Below, in pieces: positions 1 through 11,337 of a stretch of 64,000 nt of DNA (positions are counted from its first letter, which is position 1; each line of letters begins with the position of its first letter). The DNA is from Pollenia angustigena (Eukaryota; Arthropoda; Insecta; Diptera; Polleniidae), in NCBI GenBank assembly GCA_930367215.1, contig OV884059.1, positions 75,363,393 through 75,427,392 of the forward strand, written 5' to 3'. A program made the position numbers and the translations under genes. The notes under the pieces are model-generated. The model worked only from the letters and a program-made list of their open reading frames with translations. It had not been told where the DNA came from and ran no database searches.

Positions 1-847
1 CACTCTCAACACTGTCGATTCAAAAGAAGCAAAAAGTTCAATACCTTTTGCCATTATTAAGGGCGAATTTTTTTTAATAAAACATGCTACTCTTTAAGAG
101 AGCAAAACACCAAATTTCATTTTTTTAATAAAATGTCAAATTTTTGTTTTGAAAAGAAACCACCGTAAAAAATAACAAATATGTATATGAGTTTTGTTTG
201 CTATTAGGGAAATTGTACTTTACTATCAAAAATCAAGGAGAAGAAAGCATGGAATTGTAAGTTTATACTTTGAATCTCTCCATATCAAGCAAGGCTTATT
301 TCGAAAACATTTGTTTAGCACTTCTGTTCCGCAGTGTTGACAAAAAACAAAATGTGAGAGCTATTTCCATAAAAGGGTCAAAAAGTGTCACAAAATAAGT
401 GAGAATGATACAAAAGTATAATTTAAAAAAAGGGTCATAAAAGGTATCAACACCGTCGAAAAAGGGTCAAATTGATACTTTAGTATCACAACGGTAACGC
501 TGACCGGGGCAGTGTAGTTTTGTATTAAAAAACGATGTGTTTTACTCAATTAAGAGCGTATATATGAGATTAAATTGTCCATAATAACAATAACAACGTT
601 GATTGAAAGTGGATTGAATGTTTTTGTTTCATTACTATAACGACATTTTTATTGTCATAATAAAAATTTAAATTTATGAAGACAATTATTGAAATATGTT
701 GCTTTTCTAAAAAAAATTTTTGATTTCATAAATTTAATGGCATACATGTAACATTAGATGTATGAAATTATAAAATCTTACATTTTTTAATTAACAATTA
801 AACATTTTTTTAAGGAAACTATAATTTTGTATTAATTTATAAATATA
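1..847. other. AT-rich stretch without a gene
   Basis: I see no supported coding region. Around 375-490 several copies of an AAAGGGTCA motif alternate with GATAC-containing segments, and CAACACTGTCGA near base 9 resembles CAACACCGTCGA near 450 in the same orientation. This may be the tail of an unidentified repeat that starts before the window. Confidence 0.5.
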
Positions 848-2134
848 CAGTAGAATCCCGATAATTCGTAATAGCAAGGGACCGGCCATTTCTTACGAAT
901 TATAGGGGTTTTCGATTTAGCGGGGTTTCGATTTAACGGGGTTAAAATAAAATAAATACGAATAATCGGGGTTTTTCAATTTATTTTCTAAAACGATAAA
1001 AAAAACATTAAAAACAATTGTTAAAAATAAAATATATAAAAATTATTCATGCAATAAACTGATCAAACTGATCTTAAGAAAATAAACCCCATACACAAGC
1101 AAAAACCCACGCAAAAATAAAATAGTGGTAAACAAAAAATCATTCTTTCCATGTTTCTGTTGTTTTTATTACGAATTAAGGCTCAGTTAGGCGAACGTTG
1201 CTGTACCGTATCTGTACTGTATCCATCAGCTGTTCGCGTTTTGTTATATGTAAACCAATACAAAAGCTTACCGAAATGCAATTTACCGTAGTTGCAACGT
1301 ACCAATCTGTATAAAATAGAATTTCATGCCGTTGTTACGTGACATTTGTAAGACAGTGATGAGCGGCTTGTATGTTACAATGAATGCGGGTAATTTTGCT
1401 CTTATTTTTTGGTACTTTTTTCAGTATATCTTTGGAATTGCGAAAAACAACTTACAATACAACATATTTCCAAATATAAAAATATACATATGTTAAGATG
1501 TTTAAAATAAACAAATGCATATACACATACAATGGAAATGTGAAACATATAAAAGACTTTAAATGGTATCAAAACCTTGTTTGGTGTATGCTCATTTACA
1601 ATATATGTTTGCTAAAAATTTATATATGCTACAATACAAATTTATTTATTGTACATCTATAATATAAATATTAAATTATTAACATTTTTTACATACACAA
1701 AATACTGTTTTAATACCATTTAAATCACGTGGTACCTTTTCTGCACAACGGTCACCATTTGAACATTTTTGATTCCCATCACTGTGTGTTTTGTTTTATG
1801 TATACTATTGCTTTTTGTTTATGTATGGGAAAACATATGACACGTTTTTAAACGTTCTATAAGTGCACCAACGTGCTTACAGTACGGTGCGGTACATTAC
1901 GGGTACAGCAACGTTCGCCTAACTGAGCCTTTATAAGTGGTAGTTAGCAAGCAATTACAATTTATAAGAGGTAAAGAAGATTTTATTTGAAAAAAAAAAA
2001 ATTACGAATAAGCGAGGGGACCAAAATGTATGGAAGTTTTACGAATTAACGAGATTTTTTCAAGGGATCGACAGTTTATTACGAATTATCGGAAATTACG
2101 ATTTAACGGGGTACGAATTATCGGGATTTGACTG
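848..2134. mobile_element. Non-coding TIR element, pogo/Tc1-mariner type
   Basis: The ends are inverted: CAGTAGAATCCCGATAATTC at the left and the complement of CAGTCAAATCCCGATAATTC at the right, each flanked by TA (846-847, 2135-2136). TA duplications and CAGT ends fit Tc1/mariner, pogo-like. The subterminal DNA repeats ACGAATTA and CGATTTAACGGGG motifs. No transposase is present, and the inside is occupied by a second MITE (1179-1930). Without it the element is about 535 bp, so it is a non-autonomous copy. Confidence 0.75.
1179..1930. mobile_element. MITE nested in the pogo-like element, TTA duplication
   Basis: The left end AGGCTCAGTTAGGCGAACG is matched by its inverted copy at the right end (CGTTCGCCTAACTGAGCCT), with extended similarity through a GTACAG/CTGTAC segment. 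TTA flanks both sides (1176-1178 and 1931-1933). A 3-bp TTA duplication fits PIF/Harbinger. No coding sequence is seen inside. Confidence 0.75.
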
Positions 2135-2136
2135 TA

Positions 2137-2382
2137 GTTATGTTTGTTTATTGTTTTTTTACGTTCCCAATTAAAATTTTTTTTTAACTTGGACAAACTT
2201 AAGTTTTAATATATCCAATGAAAATTTTTAAAGTAATTACGAAATCCAATGAAGCGATTTTAACGAAAATACTTCATTATAACTATGAAATTCCATTTAG
2301 ACAATGAACGTTTTCATTTACCCAAGGAAAGTTTTTTTAAGAAAATGATTCATTAAATATATGAAGCATTTTTCTTTCAGTG
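2137..2382. other. Short AT-rich spacer
   Basis: Nothing recognisable; low-complexity A/T runs only. Confidence 0.5.
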
Positions 2383-3351
2383 TGGGGCCCAATTATGGCA
2401 TTCGATATCGAACGAAATGCCCATTTAAATTGTATTGTAATTTTGATCGATATCAAATGCCGTAACATTAAAAATTAAAAAAGATTATTTAAATTATTAT
2501 CGACCTTTTCCCAATTTTATTATAATGTTTTTTTTAGAAAGCTCTAAGCAGGCTTATTAAGGTATTGTGCTTAATGTAAATAAAAAGATTACACAGGCCA
2601 ACACTCAATTTGCTTCTTTGAATTTATCAACTGACTCTAGTTAATTTGGGTGCGCTGAATTCAAAACTGTTATCAGTTTGTCTCTACCAGCTCTAGTTTT
2701 CATGATATAGCTTTTTTATATCCTCCACTTATGACCTCCAATTATCAATTACCGAAAATTTTTTTTTTCCAAAACTTTTTTTTATCAACATTTTTTATTT
2801 ACTGTTAAATTCCCAAATTTTTTTAAGTATTTAAAAAGTAAAACTTTTCCATAGCAATTTAAAAAGAAGTTAAACTGTTTCATACAGATTTATTAAAATA
2901 AAAAAAATATGGGAATTTTTTTTTTTTTTGGCAAAAACTATAACAGTAAATAAAAAATTTTGATAAAAAAAAAATTTTTGGGTAATTGGTAATTGGAGGT
3001 CATAAGTGGAGGGTATAAAAAAGCTATATCATGAAAACTAGAGCTGATAGAGACAAACTGATTACAGTTTTGAATTCAGCGCACCCAAATTAACTAGAAT
3101 CAGTTGATAAATTCAAAGAAGCAAATTGAGTGTTGGCCTGTGTAATCTTTTTATTTACATTAAGCACAATACCTTAATAAGCCTGCTTAGAGCTTTCTAA
3201 AAAAAACATTATAATAAAATTGGGAAAAGGTCGATAATAATTAAAATAATCTTTTTTAATTTTTAATGTTACGGCATTCGATATCGATCAAAATTACAAT
3301 ACAATTTAAATGGGCATTTCGTTCGATATCGAATGCAATAATTGGGCCCCA
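2383..3351. repeat. Large foldback element, arms about 420 bp
   Basis: The left arm (about 2383-2805) starts TGGGGCCCAATTATGGCATT. The right arm (about 2930-3351) is its near-perfect reverse complement, ending in GGGCCCCA. Arms contain GATATCGAACGAAATGCCCA and a long shared stretch about lysine-poor, non-coding AT sequence. The central spacer is only about 125 bp. No target duplication could be fixed. The terminal GCATTCGATATCG motif recurs in the element at 61217-62467, so the two may be distantly related. Confidence 0.8.
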
Positions 3352-3437
3352 GGTGTTATTCTATAATTTTTTCCTTCCGACGTGTCGTTGGAGATTCCCA
3401 ACATCTTCATGGGGATGTTTTTATTAGTTGATACATA

Positions 3438-4189
3438 TGGGCATTTCCCCAGAATGGTCTACCAGGATGAAAAAATAAAATGTTGATTATCATCGTCTTT
3501 TATTGTTTATTATTATAAAAAAGGCTTTGATCTTATAAAAGAATGGTTTCATAGCATATCTCAGCTGTTTTACTTGAGGAAATTGGGCTGGAAACTGGAA
3601 AATTTATATTTTTCTGTCATTTCTACTTCTAAAGACATTTTTATATACTTATTTTACATGCAAGAAATATTTTGTGTTTACACTCTTTCTTCATAATCTC
3701 TCCATTACAATCAATTGTAAAAGGAGTATTAAGTTTTTTGTTAAGGAAATTGGAAGACATTTATGGGAAAATGCGTGGTGATAATATTAAAAAAACATTC
3801 GGAAAAATCGTACGTTCGCGATCCGTACGTTCGCGACCGGTAAATAAGCCAATTAAACAAAAACCAATAGAGATTTTGTAAATACTGGATGGAGACCTAC
3901 ATTAATTAATACACTTTAAAAAAAAATTAGCCACTTTTGAATATTCCGTTCTATTGCGCAGATTTTTACATTTCACTACTGTCAGCCAAAGTTGCGTACG
4001 TTCGTGACCACACCTTTATAACTCTTATTATGAAAACTTAAACTCGATGAAATCCATCTTTTACACTAAACATAGAGCTACCCAAATGCTATCGAATCGA
4101 AAAAAAAATGCTAGGAAAAGTTTTGTTTTCTATGTTATTTGTACATCAAAAGCGTACGAACGTACGTTCGTGACTCCAGGAAATGCCCA
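3438..4189. mobile_element. MITE with TA duplication and CGTACGTTCG repeats
   Basis: The ends are TGGGCATTTCC and its inverted copy GGAAATGCCCA, flanked by TA (3436-3437, 4190-4191). The right half carries at least four CGTACGTTCGYGA copies (near 3809, 3824, 3996 and 4161), strikingly CpG-rich against an AT-rich background. I read these as subterminal binding repeats of a Tc1-like element. The 69-codon frame at 3672-3881 is partly made of this repeat and is not called. Confidence 0.55.
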
Positions 4190-4814
4190 TATATAATATT
4201 TCGTCAATTATTTACATTATAACGGCCATTTCATAAAAAGTTCTTATTTTAAGCTTAAAGTATGTAGTCACTATCAAACGATTTTTGTCTTACAAACCTC
4301 TTATAAAAATTTGTATTCATAAACATACATTAACCAGAGTATGAAAACAAACAAAACATTTCGCAAGCGTTTGCAAAATGTACAAAACAAAACAAGATAT
4401 TTTAATTGTATTGTACATGAGCAAAACCAAAACAAAAACTTTTCAATTGACAAAGAGAGAAAACGAAACATTTGCATTTCACTCATCTGAATTATTTAAT
4501 TTACCGTTACAATCGTACATTTCAGAATGAAACAGATAGATAAACGTATTTTTTTTCTTCTGCCTTTGAATTAATTTTTATTTTATTTTATTTGTTTTTT
4601 TTTTATTACTTTAGTAGTCTAAAAAAGCACCAATAAAAACAAAAAACCTTAAACCTCTCATTTTGTTTCAAATTTAAGCATTTTAAATGCGTTAAGTTAT
4701 GACTCTATTGCAGCAAAGGCTTGATATGATTTACATGTATTCGCAAAGCTGCTTAAGCCAGCTAATGCAAATTTTGGTTGGGGGTTAATCATAAAGGTAA
4801 CCTGTCATGGTAAC

Positions 4815-4845
4815 CTGCCGGCCAGGGTTCGAGCCTCGGCCACGT
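4815..4845 (+). other. Possible pol III B-box remnant
   Basis: The segment contains GGGTTCGAGCCTCGGCC, whose core GGTTCGAGCC fits the internal B-box consensus of tRNA genes and SINEs. I find no A box, no acceptor-stem pairing and no folded tRNA, so this is at most a decayed SINE end or chance. Confidence 0.2.
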
Positions 4846-4918
4846 CAAGAATGAAAGATTATCAAAAACAATTTTAATTAATTTTCAAGTTGTAAAATTC
4901 CTTTCTTCATAAAAATAA

Positions 4919-5673
4919 CACGGTGAGACAGTCCAAAAAACCTGGGACCGGATATCATTTTTCTTGTAGGGCTTGTCGAGTAAAACAAGATTCCAATAGT
5001 GAAATATACCGGACACCTCCAAAATCCGGATTTACGGGTAAAAAACCGGTTTTTGTGCCTTTGCGCACTTATAAGCCTGTAATTTTGTTGATAATGATCC
5101 GATTTTCAATTTCTTACTAGATTTGGAAAGAAGAAACTGAGATAGCATTGATTAATTGATTAATAAAATTTTTATAACATGTTTAAAAGTTTATTTTCAT
5201 GAAAAGTTAAATAACTCAGTCAATCACTTATCTATTTTTAAACCCAAATATGCGTTGTAATCGTTAATAAACGTACTTTTTGAATAAACTCAATAGTATT
5301 ATAGTTTCTTAAGAAAAAATTGTATAAAAACGTCACTAAATTTGAAATTTTTTTGAAAAATCTACAAAATTTGTGTTTGCTCGACAATACCATCCAAATT
5401 TCTCCAGTTTTCTTAAATAAATTATACATTGTTCGAAAGATCTCAGTTTCTTCTTTCCAATTCTCTAGAAATTGAAAATCGGATCATTATCAACAAAATT
5501 ACAGGCTTATAAGTGCGCAAAGGCACAAAAACCGGTTTTTTACCCGTAAATCCGGATTTTGGAGGTGTCCGGTATATTTCACTATTGGAATCTTGTTTTA
5601 GTCGACAAGCCCTACAAGAAAAATAATATCCGGTCCCAGGTTTTTCTGTTTCATTCAATTTTGTAACACTGTG
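4919..5673. repeat. Foldback element, arms about 220 bp
   Basis: The left arm (4919-5140) reads CACGGTGAGACAG then CCTGGGACCGGATAT. The right arm (5440-5673) is its reverse complement, ending CACTGTG, with about 12 extra bases near the tip. Each arm can be translated for about 65 codons, but the two frames are mirror images of one repeat and are not taken as genes. No target duplication was resolved. Confidence 0.7.
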
Positions 5674-6221
5674 TAATTTAATGAAAATTAAATTTCATGA
5701 ACTTAAGCCTAATTAAAAATATTAAAAATTTGGATTAAAAACCATAAATAGTTCAACAAAATAACCACAATACTAAATGTTTGAAGGAAAAAACTGCTCA
5801 TTAACAAATTTAAGAAAAAATTATAAAACCACTTGTTTCATTATGCCGTGGAGTAATTTTGCGATTAAATAAAATAAAGAATAATATGAAGAAATATATC
5901 ACTCTAGTAGCTAGAGTTTATTACATTCTCTATTTTAATAAGTTAATCAATTACCAAACAATTGTCAAACTTGCTGCGTACGCTTATATTAATGTACATT
6001 TTGCGCTCCAGACCAAAAAGAATACAAAACAAAATGGCACAATTATTCTCATTGTTTAGGTTTTGTTTGTGTTTTACTCACTGCAAATAACAAAACAAAA
6101 CGAAATCAAATCAAACGTTTCGTTTTGCTTGTTTTCGTACTCTGACATTAAAGCTTTTTAACTATTAACTGCTTGTAGCGATTGTGTGCTGAAGTACGAC
6201 ACCTTTCTTTACGTTTTGTTT

Positions 6222-6363
6222 GTGCCGGTTCACACACGTCAAGTTTGACTCCTCAAGTCTTGAGTTTTTAGGAGAGAGGGGAAAAGAAATGGCATTCTCC
6301 TTCCCCTTCTCTCCTTAAAGTTCAACACTTGACGAGTCAATCTTGACGTGTGTGAACCGGTAC
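6222..6363. mobile_element. Small MITE, 142 bp
   Basis: Inverted ends GTGCCGGTTCACACACGTCA and its complement at the right (CGTGTGTGAACCGGTAC). The middle is GA/CT-rich. TTT occurs on both sides, but the duplication is not certain. Confidence 0.65.
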
Positions 6364-7273
6364 TTTAAATTTTATTGCTAGTGATGCATAAGATTTCTAT
6401 TCTATAATTTAAAATTTTTTTTTATAATTTATGATCTTAAAAATTATTTTTATAAATAAAAATACATATTCTTTTAGGCTCTATTACGGTAATTCCTTAA
6501 TTTTTGTGTTATGGTTTACAACTTTGCTATATTGCGGTGAACAAAAACATAACAAAAATTACAACTGATCACAACCAGTTGTCTTAATTACAACTCAACT
6601 GAGTTGAGTTGTGAACCCACATAGGGGCTTAAGTTTCTGAGCAAAACTTTGGCGAAAAGCATTATAAAACTATTTGTTTGAACTCTTTTTAAATATACGA
6701 TAAGAAAGTATTTAAATAAAAAGTAATTATGATTTGTTTATTTTATTTTTTTTTTTAATATATTTGAACTAAAATTCGTTGTTAAAAACATAAAAAAAAC
6801 TACATAATTGCAACAATTTTTAAGATAATTAAAAAAAAATTCAGTTTGTATTTAAAACATAAAAAAAAACTAATTGCAATAATTTTTAAAACTAATTAAA
6901 AAGAATATCAATCTGTATTTTTTCTATTATTTTAAAACATATTTCACAAAAATAATATCATAAAATGAAAACAGTTAGAAAATGTCATTTTATTTTTGGT
7001 TTAAAGAAGGGTAAATCCAACAATAAATTTTCTTTTTTTATGAATGGTTTATTAAAGTTTAAATAGGCTATTTTTCGTTTATGAATACAAATTTAACGAT
7101 TTTTGCTTAAAAGCGGATAATTAATAAATAAATAAGTTTTTATGAATATGGCTGTAAGTATTTAACAAATTTAGTTTCAGCAAAGTTTGATAATTTTCTT
7201 ACTGTGATATAGTTTGAAAAGAATTTATTTAATTATTTTACATTTATTTTGTTAAATAAAATTTATTGTGCGT
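6364..7273. other. AT-rich spacer
   Basis: No coding region or clear repeat; long A/T runs, a short GAGTTGAGTTGTGAACC palindromic stretch near 6600. Confidence 0.5.
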
Positions 7274-7385
7274 TTTCACAACACAAGTGATTGAACGTGT
7301 AGTAAAATTTATATGAAAAGCACTCAGTTTTTTTAGTGTTTTTCATATTAATTTTACTACACGTTCAATCACTTGTGTTGTGAAA
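7274..7385. repeat. Hairpin MITE
   Basis: Arms TTTCACAACACAAGTGATTG and its reverse complement form an almost perfect 47-bp stem. The tail GCACTTGTGTTGTGAAATC follows again immediately after it as a direct repeat. Confidence 0.65.
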
Positions 7386-7409
7386 TCGCACTTGTGTTGT
7401 GAAATCAGC

Positions 7410-9502
7410 ACATATGAGGAGGTCCATAACAAAACGCAATAATTACATTTTTCTAGTTTTTGATTGAATCCTATTCTACACACATTGAAATCTATATTAC
7501 CTTTATTATAAAGCATTACAAAACTCAATAACTACACTGCAATTAAATATCAAATATAATGGTTTAGAGCAAAATGCAATAATAACACATCTTTGCAATA
7601 TATCGCTACAAGAAATTTAAAAAAGTCAACTTTATAAAAAAAATTATGTTTTGGTGTAACTTTTAGATAATTGTAAAACGAAAGGAAAAATTCCTTTTAG
7701 TTAATACCTTTTGCAATCAAATCAATGAAAAAGTCCATTTTAAATTTTGGGTTAGTTAGGTCCTTTTGCGTTCTAGGTAACGATATATTTTTTTATTAAA
7801 TTTGATAAAGAACACTTTAAACCAGGGACCGAAAATAACAGTTATATTGGAATTTTAAAACAAAAAAAGCATAAAGAATTAAATGTGGAAAAACTGATTC
7901 AAGTATACCATATTGTTCCTCATGCACTTGTCAGTGATAAAATATATTGATTTTTATATTTTCGATCAAACTTAACAGTTATTTTTTGATTTTTATTTTT
8001 TTGAGCAAAAATAACTGTTATTTTTTGATTTTTATTTTTTCGATCAAAAATTACAGTTATTTTTTGATTTTTATTTTTTTGAACAAAAATAACAGTTAAA
8101 TATTGATTTTTATTTTTTCGAGCAAAAATAAAAATTATTCTCTAAATAAATGTACGTGATTTAATAATTTAGTTGACTTTAAATTTTTATTTTAGTGTGT
8201 AACTATCATTGGAATTCCTTATGCACATTAAAATAATTATTAAAGTCATCTAAATTATTAAAACACGTAAATTTATTTAGAGAATAACTTTTATTTTTGT
8301 TCGAAAAAATAAAAATCAATATTTAATTGTTATTTTTGTTCAAAAAAAATAAAAATCAAAAAATAACTGTTATTTTTGATCGAAAAAATAAAAATCAAAA
8401 AATATATGTTATTTTTGATCGAAAAAATAAAAATCAAAAAATAACTGTTATTTTTGTTCAAAAAATAAAAATCAAAAAACAACTGTTTTCATCTGACTTT
8501 TATGAAAAAAGGCATAACTGTTACGGTCCCTGCTTTAAATTAAAAACAAAATTTTTTGGTTAAAAATGTTATCTTTCACCAACCCCTTACTACATACAGT
8601 GCAAAGCAAAATGGAATAAATACTATAATTCGGACCAAAACGCAATAATTCCAAATTTGTTATCTAAATAACTTTATAACAAACTGTCAGAAATAATAAA
8701 TTATTTGTGATGAATATTATTTTTTGTAGACACCCTGTAGTAAATAAAATAGTCAGTTGCAAAAAACACTAACTATAAATTAACTTTTTTTTAAATGACT
8801 ACAAATTGGTTTAAATCTCATGCAGATATCAACCATAAAGGCACACGTAAAACACAAATAAAATCAAAATAAGTAAAACAAGCATGCCATGAAGTCAAAT
8901 GAAAAAAATATATACAAACTTTTTAAAATAATTAAAAAATGAATCAATACAAATCTGTTTATGTACTAGCAATTATGTGGCGTATTTATTTCACGACTAT
9001 TATACATCATCATTAAGGGCAGTTTAATGCAAAATTTTCATAAATAATTATTTCTATAACAAAATATATAAATATAAACATATGTACATATGTATGCATG
9101 TTCATATGTACATATATTTTTTTGACAAAAATTATTTGAAATTTAAATAATTTATTATAAACTGACAATACTTTTAATTAATTACAAATAGGTTGAAAAA
9201 CAAGTAGTTAGTAGTCAGTTAAAAAGTCATGCAAAGATGGCCAATTGACTACTGCCTATGACATGCCTATGTTAAAATAATGAGTCGTCGACAAGGAAAA
9301 AAGTCACTTAATCAACTAGATGTGGTTATAAAAAAACCAGTTTGAAGTTAGTTATAAATGTGTTTGACTTCCTACAGGGCAATAATAACTCAATAATTGT
9401 TTTTTAAAATAAATGATGTGCTACTTAAATTACATTTTGTCGTTTATCCAAACAAATGTTATGGTGTAATTATTGCGTTTTGTTATGGACCTCCTCATAT
9501 GT
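7410..9502. mobile_element. 2.1-kb non-coding TIR element
   Basis: The ends are perfect inverted copies for about 38 bp, starting ACATATGAGGAGGTCCATAA. The motif CRAAAYGCAATAAT recurs inside (near 7430, 7570, 8590-8655 and 9466) in both orientations. There is no transposase. A hAT-like MITE (7823-8532) sits within it. No target duplication was identified. Confidence 0.65.
7823..8532. mobile_element. hAT-like MITE with palindromic tandem arrays
   Basis: Ends CAGGGACCG and CGGTCCCTG are flanked by CTTTAAAC (7815-7822) and CTTTAAAT (8533-8540), an 8-bp duplication with one mismatch. Each half holds about four copies of a roughly 38-bp unit (AACAGTTATTTTTTGATTTT...), and the two arrays are inverted relative to each other. 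Frames through the array (for example 8327-8563) encode only the repeat. Confidence 0.65.
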
Positions 9503-9721
9503 TTTATGTTGTGTTTATAAAACTAAATTTGTTAAATACAAATTTTTATAGAAAATTGGTTTCATAAACCTTTTAAAACCCTGTTTTATTTTGTATGATT
9601 AAAGCCGTTAAAATGTAAATTATAATGACGATAAGATTGTATTGTAACTTAAATATGTTTACGGACAATTTCACCAAGTTCAAATAAAACTAACTACATA
9701 TTATTTTAACTTTCAGTTAAC
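9503..9721. other. AT-rich spacer
   Basis: Nothing recognisable. Confidence 0.5.
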
Positions 9722-10276
9722 AATGGCCCATAAGCAGTCATAAGCAAAGTATACTTTAAGAGTTCTTAAGTAAACTTTTATTAAATAATATGCTTTTGTC
9801 TACTATAGACAAGCAAAAGCATACTTTACACGTGAAGCCCGGGTTTAATTTTAAAACTAGCAGAAGTTGTTTTTAACTTATTAAACAACACTTAACATCT
9901 GCTGTTTATGTGAAGAAATAAAAGTGTCATTATATTTATATATTTAGCACAAAAATAAATATGAAATTAATATATTAATAATAAGGGTATTCATAGAGAT
10001 GGGATTTTACCCATGCCTCGGGTAAATACCGGGTAAATAAAAGATAAATACCTTTTCTGGGAATTTATTTGGGTATTTATAAAAAACATTTGAAATGCAA
10101 TATATGGCAAGCTCTGTCTGTCATTTAACTGAAACGACATTTGAAATGAATAATTTATTTTTATGTTGTTAAATATCAAAAGGTTAAAACCGAATTAATG
10201 TGGATTAAATTTAATAAAAATTGTGGAGAAGGTATGTATTTTTTTAGTGAAGCTATTAATGATGTAATGTGGAGTC

Positions 10277-10534
10277 ATGGGAAGACCTAAAAATAAAAAA
10301 ATATGGACGCATTTTGCAAAAAGTGGAACCAACACAAACACTTCTGTTTGCAGATATTGTGACACGGTTTATAAACACGGAAATGTTAATAAAATGGCAA
10401 AACATTTAATGAAATGTCTTAAATGTCCAGTTGTGGTGAAACGAGACATTGATCAAACGAATTCAGGTGAGGTGACAACAATTAAAATGGAAAATGGAAA
10501 TGGAAAAAATGGAAAATTCGACTCAGTCCAGTAA
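10277..10534 (+). CDS. BED-type zinc finger, N-terminal part of a hAT transposase
   Basis: The 85-residue frame starts MGRPKNKKIWTHF and has the BED layout: aromatic WTHF, then C-x2-C (CRYC, about residues 26-29), then H-x4-C near the end of the finger (HLMKC, about 43-47). BED fingers bind DNA at the N terminus of hAT and related transposases. The frame ends after a Lys/Asn-rich stretch; the DDE and dimerisation domains are missing, so the product could at most bind the element's own DNA. A splice into the acidic frame downstream is possible but not shown. Confidence 0.6.
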   Translation: MGRPKNKKIWTHFAKSGTNTNTSVCRYCDTVYKHGNVNKMAKHLMKCLKCPVVVKRDIDQTNSGEVTTIKMENGNGKNGKFDSVQ

Positions 10535-10859
10535 TACTTTAAGCTCATCAAATTCTCTCCAAGCATCAAACTCATGTCAAATAACTAACGAACGCTCATT
10601 CATCTTTAAGTTATAACTTTCTTTGCTCTTCACTAAAATTGTTGAAGTTTTTTATGAAAACAAAAAAAAAAAAAAAATACTAAAAAAGGATTCCAAAGTG
10701 GCAACAGCAACGATATTTTAAATTATATAATTCTATGATTAAAACAACATGTCACATTAAATCCCAAACAAACTAACACTGCTTCCCTCTCTACGAAAGG
10801 AAAGGGATATGGACCAAATATATGGCCGCTGAAAAATTTGAAACAATAATTTTAAAAAA

Positions 10860-11086
10860 ATATAGCACATAACTGGAATCTCGCCAATAAAGACATACGA
10901 CAAAAGGATACTTCCCCAAAGATTGTACCGTCTGAGGATGAAATCGATATTAGTAATTCATTTGAGGAAACACCTTCCACTTCCACTGGTATCACCCATT
11001 CTTCACCTCATTGTTCGTATAATAATTTCCGGAGTGAAAGTGACGATGAAAGCGACAGTGACAGTGATTTCGATTTAATAATGTAA
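10860..11086 (+). pseudogene. Acidic tail of the same deleted hAT frame
   Basis: An open stretch runs to TAA at 11084-11086 and encodes a Ser/Asp/Glu-rich end (SESDDESDSDSDFDLIM). It has no start codon of its own. I infer that it is the remaining 3' coding part after the transposase core was lost. It could also be a second exon. Confidence 0.4.
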
Positions 11087-11337
11087 TATTCCAAAAATAA
11101 ATATGTATATATGTAAAATACAGTTATGGAATTAAGTTCTTATTTTCCAACTGCTCTGTAATCATTTCAATTTTTATTAATAAAATTTAATATAAATTCA
11201 TTAAATTTGGTTGCAAAATAGTTTATACCCACCTTTTTTGTAAATACCCGGGTATTTACCCATTTTTACCCAATTTATCTATTTTACCGGGTATTTACCA
11301 TTTGGGTATTTACCCTTTGCCCATCTCTAGGTATTCA

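Larger units (their letters stand above)
4335..6144. mobile_element. Non-autonomous hAT-like element
   Basis: The left end CAGAGTATGAAAACAAAC pairs with the inverted right end GTTTTCGTACTCTG. Flanks are ACATTAAC (4327-4334) and ACATTAAA (6145-6152), an 8-bp duplication with one mismatch, as expected of hAT. No transposase is visible. A foldback element occupies the middle. Confidence 0.65.
9994..11329 (+). mobile_element. Internally deleted hAT element with BED finger
   Basis: Termini TAGAGATGGG and CCCATCTCTA are perfect inverted repeats. GGTATTCA is duplicated exactly on both sides (9986-9993, 11330-11337), the 8 bp typical of hAT. The subterminal DNA has many GGGTAAATACC-like repeats. It retains a BED zinc-finger frame and a separate acidic tail but no catalytic domain. 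It is 1336 bp long, against 2.5-4 kb for a full hAT. Confidence 0.9.

Noticed and set aside
3672..3881. 69-codon frame ending in RSRSVRSRPVN
   Set aside because: The end is encoded by the CGTACGTTCG repeat of a MITE.
4815..4845. A tRNA gene
   Set aside because: Only a B-box-like word; no cloverleaf stems, no A box.
4923..5658. Two frames (plus 4923-5120, minus 5443-5658) encoding nearly the same peptide
   Set aside because: They are the two arms of one foldback; the similarity comes from the inverted repeat and no start or domain supports a gene.
7823..8532. Regular repeats that could be mistaken for a CRISPR array
   Set aside because: Units are adjacent without unique spacers, inverted between halves, and the window is eukaryotic.
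8327..8563. 78-codon frame with repeated KNKNQKITVIF
   Set aside because: It is simply the translation of the inverted tandem array in a MITE.
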